From Branchiostoma floridae (taxonomy: Eukaryota; Chordata; Leptocardii; Amphioxiformes; Branchiostomatidae), in contig NC_049980.1 of assembly GCF_000003815.2 (NCBI RefSeq), positions 3,239,610 to 3,276,921 on the forward strand: 37,312 bases of DNA. Reading direction: 5' to 3'. The first letter of the stretch is position 1. Each line of letters begins with the position of its first letter. Under the pieces are notes generated by a model. That model had not been told where the DNA came from. It saw only the letters and a list, made by a program, of their open reading frames with translations, and searched no databases. The translations under genes were made by a program, and so were the position numbers. Shown here piece after piece: positions 1 to 9,600 of the stretch.

Positions 1-116
1 TCAAGTATATCGTCAAGTATATACAAATTTAATAATGTGATTGAAACGAAAACAGTTTAGAAATAATTGTTGGCATACACCAATCAATGAAGCTAAAAAT
101 TTTATGCACTTTATTA

Positions 117-1262
117 TTACAATTTTTTTCTTTTTTTGGCCTGCAGGATACACCTGTTCAATGTTTTATTGTTTTGAAGGTGGGACAGACGACCATAAAT
201 AATTTCATTGTTGGTGAGACCTGCGGGATGCTGATATTCTTCTTTCCACCATTCAGTGAACTCTTTCCAGAAAGTTTTGACGGTGTGGCAATCCGCAAAT
301 AGATGTACTATTGTATGCTTTTCTTCGCAATATAGGCATTGGTCAAAGTCTTTCATTTTTATTTTTTTTAAATATGCATTGGTTTCAAGAACGTGTATAA
401 TTTTGTACTGAAAGTACCGCATTTTGGTTTCTGTGAGCGTATATATGGTAATATATAGACTTTTCTATGTCCTCTTCATCCTGTTAACATCGAGTAATTT
501 CATATTGCTTTCAAGGTGGTTGCACTATTTTATTTACGAAAAGCTGATATAAATTATTGTTTGCATTTGTAGCTGCGTAACCGCACCTCCGAACTGGACG
601 AAGTGGCATGGGACTCTAACGCTTGTATCGTGCAGATTATCCCTACCCATCTGGCTCTTCATGCCATAACCATACTAGCAAACTCCATCATTTTTAACCC
701 TGTGAACATAAAGTGGTTTTCGTTATTTATATCCTCCGATCCACATGGCCTCCGTTTTCTTTTTACTGGACTGTAGCCCGGAGAATTCGCCGAATGTTTC
801 TATCGTAGACAACGCACGTCTTGCCAATGTTACACTGCTTACAAAAATTGTCGCGTCATCGGCATACATAAGGTTATTTGTTATCTGATTATCTATACTT
901 ATTCCTCCTATGCTTGTGCCCGAGAGCAATTTACATGCTAGTAATTCTAGGCCTAGTATGCACGGGAGACCCGAGAGCGGGTCCCCCTGCCTTACTTCGC
1001 GTTTCAACGTGAATCAGTCTGAAGTAAAACCATTATTGATTACATAACTACAAGATTTTTTGTATAAAACCGATACCCATCTTCTGAAAACTGGTCCAAA
1101 TTCGAAAGTCATGAGTGCCTTTTCCAAAAGTTCCATTCCAAAGTATCAAAAGCCTGTCTAAAATCGACAAATAAGGAAATACCGGGAGATTGTGTTCTTT
1201 CAGTCTCTTGAATTATATCCCAGATGCGTCTTATGCTAGTGCCAATGTATCTACCTTTTACT
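117..1262 (-). mobile_element. L1/Tx1-like LINE reverse transcriptase remnant
   Basis: This is a degraded non-LTR retrotransposon read on the minus strand. In 5'-to-3' order the translated frames show the RT palm motif FVDFRQAFDTLEWN (near 1176-1131), the RQGDPLS motif (near 1000-975), the catalytic box MYADDATIF (870-844), and a C-terminal C-x2-C-x7-H-x4-C cluster (near 338-288) of the kind found at the end of L1-clade ORF2 proteins. The pieces lie in different frames with stops between them, so it is a pseudogene. The RQGDPLS plus YADDA combination and the terminal zinc-knuckle-like cluster favour the L1/Tx1 clade. No endonuclease is seen, so the copy looks 5'-truncated or interrupted near 1262. 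The clade assignment is inference from motif style. Confidence 0.8.
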
Positions 1263-1499
1263 TATTCGGCTATTGCAAGCCCCATAAACATAAAATACAA
1301 CTTGTTTATCTATAAATCACTCAACTTCGCCGCATAGCAGTCTTCGCTGAGACGGGCCGTCATTACTCTCCAAACTCTTCTGCCTGCTGCTGCCCGCTGC
1401 ACCCCCTCCCAGGTGCATCCCATCTATAACAAAGCAAGTGATACTAGTATACAGGATATCATAGAACGAAGTGCCTCTAGCTGAAGCATGATTAACAGA

Positions 1500-2345
1500 A
1501 GCATAGAACTGACCCTTGTGGAATCCCGCATGTCTCAGTTGTGATTGTGATTTTCTGGTTAATGCATTGATCCTGCAGTTGGCCTGTCTCTCTTTGATGA
1601 AGGAGCTAAGGTAGCACAGCATTCTGCCTTTGATTCCTTTCGTTATAAGTATGTGTAGTAACCCCTCCTGCCTGACTCGATCGGAGCATGAAGACGGCTG
1701 CTGTGGTTTTATTTTGCTTCTAGCCCGGCAATGCCTGCGTGGGCTTTTAAACCCATATGAAGCACTTCCATGCCTTCTGTCGGCTTCTTGTGTGGAGCGA
1801 AGTGGTTGTTGACCTCAGCCCACCATGCGAAACGATTTTTGATGACCCTTTCCGATAGATCTTTCCGATCACGCTCAACGGGGTGATGGTAAGATACGAA
1901 TTATCACTTGTAGTTGTCAGGTTTACCTTTGTGCCTTGTTTCATTTGTGTCGGCAGTTCTCCCGTCTCCATATACATTGCAGCATGAAAAGGAGTACCTC
2001 TGTAATTACCCTTCCTCCTTTCTTTATCATGATCGGGAGGATGTCGTCTATAGAGTTAGGTGCGGAGTTGTCATGTCTGTTTGCAGCCTGTACTTCGAGC
2101 TGGAGATCAGAGTTCAGGAGGTTATCTAGTTCGTCGTCATCTATGATTGTTTCAGTTTGATTGTGATTGCCGCTTCTACTGCTTGATTGATGTCTGTTTA
2201 CAGTGAGCGAGGTTTCAGTGGCTAATTGTGCCATCTTAGTCTGTGATCCGTTGGGCAGTTTTAGAGGTTGAACAGTGGTTTTTGCATTGCTGCGTAGCTG
2301 TGTTCTAATGGTTTTCCAAAAGGCTTGGGGTTTCCTTGGGTCCAG
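1500..2345 (-). mobile_element. Jockey/CR1-like LINE RT fragment, degenerate
   Basis: This is a second LINE remnant on the minus strand, different from its downstream neighbour. From 2345 downward it reads as the linker region (PRKPQAFWKTIRTQL, then an acidic stretch), the fingers region (SIDDILPIMIKKGGRVITEV, then TSDNSYLTITPLSVIGKIY), a broken palm segment, KERQANCRINALTRKSQ, and the RT motif CGIPQGSVL (1533-1507). The expected F-D-x-x-D palm motif is missing between about 1740 and 1630, where the sequence looks deleted or scrambled. At least three frame changes are needed to follow the homology, so it is not functional. GIPQGSVL is typical of the Jockey superfamily (CR1/L2/Jockey). The boundary with the L1-like piece lies between 1262 and 1500 and cannot be placed exactly. 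Confidence 0.7.
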
Positions 2346-2799
2346 TCTCTATAGTTGTGATTCCCAATGCTTGTTCCGTACTTATTTGTTTCAATGTCTG
2401 CAGTTGCATTGAAAGCTGTACAGCTAATGCCGCCATCAGGGAGGTGATGAAAGTTCTCAGCATGTTTCTCTCATGAAAAGAGAGCAGCGTGCTGTCTTGA
2501 CAGTGAGACGAATAAGTAAAAATCACTGCATAATGGTAACCAGTTTCACGCAAACTTCCCAGACAAGGCAAAAGACATTATTTTATGAATAGGTGAGCAG
2601 ATTTTTGACATGAAATCACGGGTTGGTGACAGGAGCTCGCTGGCAGTCTTCTTGCTCTCATACTGCATCCACAGCTTGGTTATCTTCCCCCTATCTTCCT
2701 GTTGCCGTTGTTCTGCATGGGAACGGTACAGGTTCACTGAACGGCGCTAGGTAACGAACGTTGAACGCCAACCCTTATTTGATACTGTCTATCTGCTGA

Positions 2800-2955
2800 G
2801 GTCTGCCCTTCTCTGTCGCACCCTCGACCACTAAGAACGTACGGGACACTGCCTGGTCAGTCAAGATGTGTAACATGTGTTTTAGCATCAACTCATTCTC
2901 AGCAAGGAGGACCACATCGTCTGCAAAGAAAAGTCCATAACGAAGGGTATCCCCC
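2800..2955 (-). mobile_element. LINE RT fragment with FADD box
   Basis: A short minus-strand frame reads DTLRYGLFFADDVVLLAEN (about 2953-2891), followed by a plausible helix (LMLKHMLHILTDQ). F-A-D-D-x-V-L-L is the catalytic palm motif of a non-LTR reverse transcriptase. Only this segment is convincing and no long frame surrounds it. It differs in style from the MYADD box near 860 and from the GIPQGSVL fragment, so it is probably a third family. Confidence 0.55.
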
Positions 2956-3806
2956 CATTAGCCCCGGGCCATGATTCGTGTGCTGGTCATACTTGCTCAT
3001 CAGTACGATACTTCCGTATGCCACTGTTAAGTGGTTTAAGATACCATCAATATCAGAAAGGATCTCTTCGCTACGAAGCCGGTTCCTATCCTCTGCAGCT
3101 TTATTTTGAGGGACCAACCCTGGGGACAAACCCGCAATGTGTAATAATTGTCTCAGTACAGGGTGTGTCCCTTTTGTGGGTACGGCTTTACTAACGTTGT
3201 GACCATGTCATATGTCATGCCTTTAGCTGACGGCTATCTTCAAACAGCTTAAGACTGTACGGTGAATGGGTAATGTATATGGTCAGAGATGACATTTCTG
3301 CTATATAGTGTGTTCCAGTAATATTGCATAATTCTGATTCGTATCCATTTCAAAGATCCGACCTCCAGAGTGGGCCTGTTCTCCAATAGCCAGGCCTTGG
3401 CGTCCCCTGACTGCTTAGTCTGCCTGACAACATATAAGATCTCCTGGCCGCGGCAGTAGTGCAGACACTGAATCTCGCCTCTCACATACCATTAGAGCAA
3501 TACAAAATGCAACGATTTTGTCCACACAAGACAAAACATTTAGGCCCCGAAACATTCCCTGCGCTAGCTAATACCTATGCAGATGCCATGAAGTAATAAA
3601 ATTATTCGGTGTCATAGCAAACAGTCCTATGTGTAAAATATGTATTCACCTCTGGTAGACTCTGGTGCTGTTGTGGACGTGATAAGAGACTGCTGTTCCT
3701 CGTCTTCTTTGAAGCACTGCAATGATCCTGGAGCTTGCCAACGAAAATGCACTCATTTTCCTGTGTGCAGATTTAGCAAATAAGTACGAATTGCTTGGTC
3801 CATGTT
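2956..3806. other. No clear gene; one possible coding scrap
   Basis: A minus-strand frame at 3485-3249 (78 codons) has a fairly protein-like composition, with KQSGDAKAWLLENRP and KWIRIRIMQYYWN. It could be part of a retroelement tail, but no family motif can be named. The rest of this stretch shows nothing supportable. Confidence 0.3.
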
Positions 3807-3808
3807 TT

Positions 3809-4121
3809 AATGAATGAATGACTTTATTGTATGCCTCGACGGGCTAGGTACAGGTCACTGATATGACAGACATAACAGACGTATGAAGAGACAACAAGAT
3901 ACAATTTAGATATTTGAAGGTTCTAAGCTAACAGGATAGTCGACATCTTCTCGCTTCTTTGTACAGGTGTAAATATAGGCACAAATAATGTTTGATATAC
4001 ACGGTTTATCTAGGCTCATCAAAAATTTATCCGTTGCATTAAGATGTTCAAAATATGGGCACTCTTTTCTGATATAATTATAAAGCACAATTCGTTCCTT
4101 ATGGTAAAATTTACAGTGTAA
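3809..4121 (-). mobile_element. LINE 3' end with ATTC-repeat tail
   Basis: A minus-strand frame from about 4121 to 3906 reads CKFYHKERIVLYNYIRKE, then CPYFEHLNATDKFLMSL and a final AYIYTCTKKR segment. This C-terminal layout (C-x-x-Y ... R ... CPxFxxLxxxDKF ... R) is common at the end of Jockey/CR1-type ORF2 proteins downstream of RT. The stop is followed by about 90 nt of 3' sequence ending in CATTCATTCATT on the minus strand (3809-3822). Short tandem repeats of this kind are usual at the 3' ends of CR1/L2-like LINEs that lack poly(A). The upstream RT is not next to it, so this is a 5'-truncated copy. The family assignment is inference. Confidence 0.6.
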
Positions 4122-6689
4122 GATAAAATACTGTTAATCTTCCACCTGTTGTAGATCACAAAATTGGCCCTTTTATCTACTTTGTCACCGGCAAATCAGC
4201 ATGGAAGTTATGGCGTTACTGATTCTATAATGATGAGGTTACCAAATCATGACTAACAATGTGAAGCAAGACCTACCTGTAGAATGTTACCTTACGGCAA
4301 GTGAAAACGTTTTGACCTGTAGTTCCCGGCTAAACACGAAAAAAGCCTGTTGCATGGTGTACACAACACGATGCCGATTAAACAGCCGCCATTTTCGGCC
4401 TGGGTGAGCCTGAGGCCAGCACCTTCCATCACCCTTCGCGCGCGGTGTTGACCCCGGCACGTCTAGCTCTTGATTAGTATAAACCGAACTGTCTAGCTAT
4501 GTCTTGTTTATGTCTCTGGGGCCTTCATCTTAGATCTGCATATGCTTACAGGTTACTTAGAACCATGAACCATGAGAGTCCTAGTCACCATCAGATTCTG
4601 ATAATAAGATGATAGTTTGTTTTCTATGTCAACAACTCTATACGTACCTCATACTTTTTCATCCATTCCCACAGCTTCAGATTTCTTGGGTGGGCTATAA
4701 CATCTTTAAACAATGCTGCATACTGCAGCATGCTTTCATTATCAGCAGCTGTAAATCGTGTCCTACTGAACACAAAATGATATAACAACTATGTTTTATA
4801 GTAGTGGTCCTTCATACTTTTCCAGGGATGTTTGGTAACCTTATCCAACTCCTTTATCAATCAAGTTCTTTTGAATTACCGCATGAGAGATAACTGGCTG
4901 CTGCGTCAAAAAAGGGGGTTTCGGGTGTATGTTGTTTTCTTCATTTGCAACACGGAAGTGTACTTCTGTACAAGTATTTGTGAAGAGTTCATGTATTTCA
5001 GTCTTTGCCCTTTCACACATTCTCAGCGTTTCCGCGCGTCCCTGAATTCATCGAAAGTTGAAGTTGATATCCTCAGTGCAATTTGAATGGTATCTGGCAA
5101 ACCTCCTGCTTACGCCCTCATTTTTAGGTTAGTCATTTATGTTATCTATTCAATAAAATTATTTATTGTAAGACAATAATAGCAGTATGTAATAACGAAG
5201 TAAGAAAGTGCAAATGAGACTTACCAACGAGAAAAAGTAACAGTATTAAATTAGTACAGTAAGACTACATGGTGACCTTTATGTGTCCCTGACACCCGTC
5301 ACTGTACCATCGCCGTCACATGTCCTTGGTGTAGGGGTTTAAAAAAATGTATCCTTGATGTGGCCTTCCCTTCACTTCATCTTATCAATTTAACCAATAA
5401 CATGCACTCAGGTCATTATTGACATATTGTATGTTGGGATCAGAATATTTTAGATATTTTAAAAGTTGCTTTGAGAAGTTGACTGCGAGTTTTACCATAT
5501 AAAAAGCCTGCGCATGTACACATACTATTGTACAAAATATCGGAGTGTCTACGCCACCATTGCTTCATCCATCTTCTGCTTTGCTTTTGTGTACAAGTTG
5601 ATGATATCCTGGGATCTGTTCTTTGTACCAGTACAAGTATATACTGAATGCATCAAAAGTAATTTTCTGTGAGATCATACAGAGGTTCTTTCCCTAACTA
5701 AAGGCATATATATATTTGGAGAGAACACACTTTGAACATAGGAATGTCTCTGAAGCTTTGTAATAGACACTCTAGTGAAATCACATGTGTGAAGTATCCA
5801 CACAAAACATGATTTTTAACGGACGTACACGAATGAAAAATGCTGGTGGGAAATCCTGCAAGAGTGAGAAGTGCACACAAAATATTTGAAAATCGTAATG
5901 TGTGCGATGTAGTACTTGACATATGGGTGAAGTCACGCTGATGATCTATGTCTGCGCATCATTTAGTTATTGGAGAATGCTTTAAATGGTCGATCTCGCT
6001 GAGTGACATAGTCTCAGGGCACCATCAACAGCTGAACACAGTTGTGGTCTTCCCTCCCTGCCGAATTAATTATTGAAGACTTGCAAGTAAGACACCACCT
6101 CCGGATCAAAAGGGTTGTCATGGGCCAAATTACTCAATATTTGAAAAAAAAATGATGTAATACAAGCATCTAATGATTTTGCAATTGTTGTTTTTAGCAC
6201 AGTTAAGATACTTGCCTTTCAAACAGTTGTGGTTATGACCTTTAATAGAGCTCCGTAATGATTCGCATGTTTTAAATATTGACTTAGTATGTTTATTTTA
6301 TATATATTCGGGCTGCCACTGTAATGATACGGATTTCTCAATAAACCCTTACTTCAATTATATTATCAAATATGGCTGAGACAAGAACTGTTGACAAGAT
6401 GCTAATCATTAAAAATGCAGATACTTATAAATTCAACGTAGTCTGTGCAAATATATACATGACATCAACCAGCGAGGGAATAGAAATATTAGACGAAGTC
6501 TTCAAAAAGCAAACAGAAATAGCTCACTACCAGACAGTGAACCTGAAAGTGCATGTAATGTGTGAACCTTGCAAGGTGGCGCCCTAACATGACACGTCTA
6601 ATCCATATGAAATGTCTGCTCGACATGAATGGCGTCATCTCTTGTCAAGATCTAATATCAGACTGACTACCGCCCGCTAAGTTATTGAG
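4122..6689. other. AT-rich stretch, no gene recognised
   Basis: Only short open frames with AT-rich composition are seen. A plus-strand 71-codon frame at 6372-6587 begins with an ATG and has plausible composition (MAETRTVDKMLIIKNAD), but no family is recognised and no splice context was established. It could be an exon, decayed repeat sequence or chance. Confidence 0.4.
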
Positions 6690-7072
6690 ATTTTCAAAGT
6701 GATTTCTCCAATCTTACGGGGCTTATGTTATTATCTACTTCCTCTCTGTTGTTACATTCCTGTCTTTGTAATTTTATTTCCCCAAAAAATGTTTCGGGAT
6801 TGTTTTTCTTTAAACTGCCCCTTTTCTGTTTTAATTTTATTTTTGTATAATTTAAGGTTGCAGAAATGTCAAGTTTCCATTGGCATTTGGATAGGAGAGT
6901 GGCCAATTTGTTAACTTAACGTCTAAGAGAAGTGCATGCGCAGGTGAACTATGGTTTGTTAGCCTTTTTCTTACGATTATTGTGGACATTTTTTTTCTTC
7001 AAAAATTGATCTGCTACACGGGTAATCATTGCTGCAAATTTATTGGCAACATTGTCCACATTATCAAAGAAC

Positions 7073-7937
7073 TTAGGCCATTCCAATTTAATTTGTTGGT
7101 TCTCGGATTTTTTCAGAAAAAAGTTGGAGCGACAGGGCGAAAAAAAAAAACCTGCAACAAGTCTGGATTCAGGTCCAGAGTTTCAGGTTGGTAATTCAAG
7201 ACCTGAAACCATGGTATATGTGTGGCAGAATACTTATCCAGTTACAATTACATGAAAAATTTGCATGTAAGCATACATTTTATATTTAATTTCAACAATA
7301 CAAATGCAAAATAATGTGCAGTATTACAGAAGTACACACAGTAATAAAGCTTAACAGTTGTAATAAATCATCATAGTAAATCATTAACAACATTAAAAAA
7401 CTTTTAAAAAGGTTGAAAAACTTTTTCAGCATAGTATAATGTCTAATGTATGTTAGCAACAAGAAAATGACTTCATTTCACCCAAAAAATAAGAGTGCTG
7501 AAGCATCTGATTCATTGTTCTCTATGTGAAAGCTGCAGTTTAAGCAAAAAACGCTAGAGGCGTGCTCATTTGCATGAAATTGCATCTCATTTACATACTT
7601 GTGACTGGCTACATGGCGGCCATATTGGTTTGCCGAATGGTCATTTTTCAGCACAAATTTCACGATCTATTGGTGGTTTTCGATGATTTACAACACAAAG
7701 GAAAACATAAGCAGGTGATAGTTGTTTTTGCATGTCCAGTACTTGTTTCAGAAGTTTTGTTAAACTGAGCCGAAGTTTGTCCAGCAACTTGTAGGTAAAG
7801 GGGCCATGTAACTCTCACGAACATGCAAATGAGTTCTCATGAACATGCAAATAGCCTCATGGATTTTTTTTTTTTGAAATTGGGAAAAATAGAAGCGGCG
7901 ATTCCGAGAACCAACAAATTAAATTGGTATGGCCTTA
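7073..7937. repeat. TTA target-site duplication of the MITE
   Basis: TTA at 7073-7075 and TTA at 7935-7937 directly abut the outermost GGCC of the two inverted repeats. Confidence 0.75.
7076..7934. mobile_element. PIF/Harbinger-like MITE, 859 bp
   Basis: A 32-bp terminal inverted repeat with one mismatch bounds this element: GGCCATTCCAATTTAATTTG onward at 7076-7107, and its reverse complement at 7903-7934. It is flanked by a 3-bp direct repeat TTA (7073-7075 and 7935-7937). A TTA/TAA 3-bp target duplication is the hallmark of PIF/Harbinger transposons. No transposase frame is present inside. The interior contains A/T runs and unremarkable AT-rich sequence, so it is a non-autonomous element. 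It interrupts the LINE between its endonuclease and linker, so it is younger than that LINE. The superfamily call rests on TSD length and sequence. Confidence 0.8.
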
Positions 7938-8748
7938 TCCAAAAAGTTTTGTAAGTCGTTTAGTATCAGTTGTGCTTGGGGTGTTTCTGTGAATTCATCT
8001 TTCGAGTCATCATCCCAGATGTACATGTATTTTGTGGGCAGCCGCAGCGGGTGGGTTGAAGGTTTCATTTTTTGGACGTAAGGTGAATAATTGGTTGATA
8101 TCGAGCATGTTAATAGGCAATGGTCAGAGAATATAGAAGTATCACTTATGTTTAGATATTGAACGTTTGGCATGAAATCGTAATTGACAATACAGTAATC
8201 TAATAGATTTGACACGTTATATGTGTTACTTGTGAATTTTCCAGTAAAATCTCCGGGTGTACGGCCGTTTAGAATGACAGGGTTGGATGCTGTGCAAGTT
8301 TCCACGAGTTGAGTGTCATATCTGTTGATCCCTTTGTCACATTTCGACATATGTTGTATGTCTTAAATATAACAAAAATCTTGATTTAAACAGCCGTCAT
8401 CTATAAATGTTTCCTGACGTTCTTGCGTTCAAGTCTCCTAGGACTAAGATGTCATCTTGGCTGGAAAATTTGCAAATATCTACTTACAGAATATCAAAAC
8501 AGTGTGTCATTTCTTGTGTCTACAGATGTTGCCTTTTCCGGAGATAAGTTCTGTTCAAGGCCAAAGAAAACTTTGTCTAGTTTACACCAAAGGGAATCGG
8601 GTTGTCTCGTGGTTAGCTTTGTTACACCTTTCAAAAATTTGTTGCGAAACATGAGAAGTACTCCGCCCGAATTTCTACTACTTCTAGAGGACTTATCATT
8701 TCTATTACCACTACAGTAACTAAACGATTCTAATCTAAGGTGGTCCAA
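7938..8748 (-). pseudogene. LINE APE-type endonuclease domain remnant
   Basis: Minus-strand frames show RNSGGVLLMFRNKFLKGVTK and DSLWCKLDKVFFGLEQN (8748-8494), then, after a frame change, NPVILNGRTPGDFTGKFTSN, NLLDYCIVNYDFM and SDHCLLTCSI (8350-8075). These correspond to the middle strands, the N-G-R segment, the D-Y segment and the terminal S-D-H motif of LINE apurinic-like endonucleases, which nick target DNA for target-primed reverse transcription. The N-terminal metal-binding part is not clear. At least one frameshift lies between the two halves (about 8350-8494). The frame runs to the MITE insertion at 7937. Confidence 0.75.
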
Positions 8749-8989
8749 AAGCTACAAAATCAAATCATCGAAATAAGAAATAAAATCTTCATCTTGGCTC
8801 TTACACTTCAGGCCGCCCTGAATATTCCAGGAAACGAACTTCAGAGCGAACATTTGGATTGGCATTCTGAGATAAGAGGGGAGGGGAGGGTGCTGGTCGG
8901 GGCTGCATGTACGTGGTGCTTTCCCTCGATGTTTTCCACGGTGGTCTGGCGTGCTGTTCGTCGGGGATCGTGTGTGGACTGCTGATGTT

Positions 8990-9440
8990 GCCGCAGTGTA
9001 CGCTTTACGTCGGCAACAAGGAAGCTCAAGCCAGCGTCAGGTGTGATATGGATCCCGTCGTGTTTATACAGGGACCGTTCCTCTGACAACAGCATATGTC
9101 TGGTATAGAAAAAGCTTGTTATCTCCCGCACATAACTTGTCGACGGCATCGTTGTACTGTGTAATGTTACTGTTGAGTGTTCCTGTCGGGGCTGTGTCCG
9201 GGTGGAAGCCGGGGCCCGTGGGCCATGGGCTGCCGGAGACTGTGTGTCGGGGGCTGCCCGGGCTTTTGTACCGGGGGCTTCCGGGGATGCCGGGGCCTGG
9301 GTGCAGAAGGGGCCTGTGCGTGTGAACAACATCATGCAGGTCATAGGACACAGTGCTGTAATTTGGTGCATTACTCACAATACCATCTGACATCCGAGGC
9401 GCCAAGGTCGGAATCACGTTTGGGTACCAATGTTTTGACA
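8990..9440 (-). pseudogene. LINE ORF1 esterase-like domain remnant
   Basis: The minus strand carries, in two frames, NVIPTLAPRMSDGIV and YDLHDVVH (about 9420-9330) and later YKHDGIHITPDAGLSFLVAD (around 9068-9005). The D-G-I-H motif (9063-9045) matches the D-x-x-H catalytic motif at the end of SGNH-hydrolase folds, and the earlier part resembles the mid-domain segment of the same fold. A proline/glycine-rich stretch from imperfect GC-rich repeats (9190-9310) lies between them and shifts the frame. The order and spacing fit the esterase domain of LINE ORF1. It is broken and cannot be translated in one frame. Confidence 0.55.
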
Positions 9441-9600
9441 CGATGGTTCATGGAATCAACCTCCACAGGTTTGATTATTGCACCGTGATATGCAGGGATT
9501 TCCATTATACTCTCTTGTGTACTTAGTACGAGGCAATTTAGTATCCGGACTACCAGCTTGTACATGATTTTGTGTGCGTTCAATAAATAAACCAGTTCTC

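Larger units (their letters stand above)
6690..9600 (-). mobile_element. Esterase-type LINE, split by a MITE
   Basis: This is one minus-strand non-LTR retrotransposon followed through several broken frames. Order: an ORF1 remnant with an SGNH-esterase-like end (about 9440-8990), an APE-type endonuclease (8748-7938), then the endonuclease-RT linker (7072-6690). The interval 7934-7076 is a later MITE insertion. The reading NDLQNFLDK before the insertion continues as NVDNVANKFAAMITRVADQF and RKKKANKPWF after it, which shows that the two flanks were once continuous. ORF1 proteins with an esterase domain are known from CR1/L2-related LINEs. The RT domain itself is not present downstream of 6690. 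The copy has many stops and frameshifts and is inactive. Confidence 0.75.

Noticed and set aside
8841-9371. Pro/Ala-rich 176-codon frame as a collagen- or mucin-like host gene
   Set aside because: It contains the DGIH esterase end and sits directly upstream of the LINE endonuclease on the same strand, so it is a LINE ORF1 remnant with a low-complexity insert.
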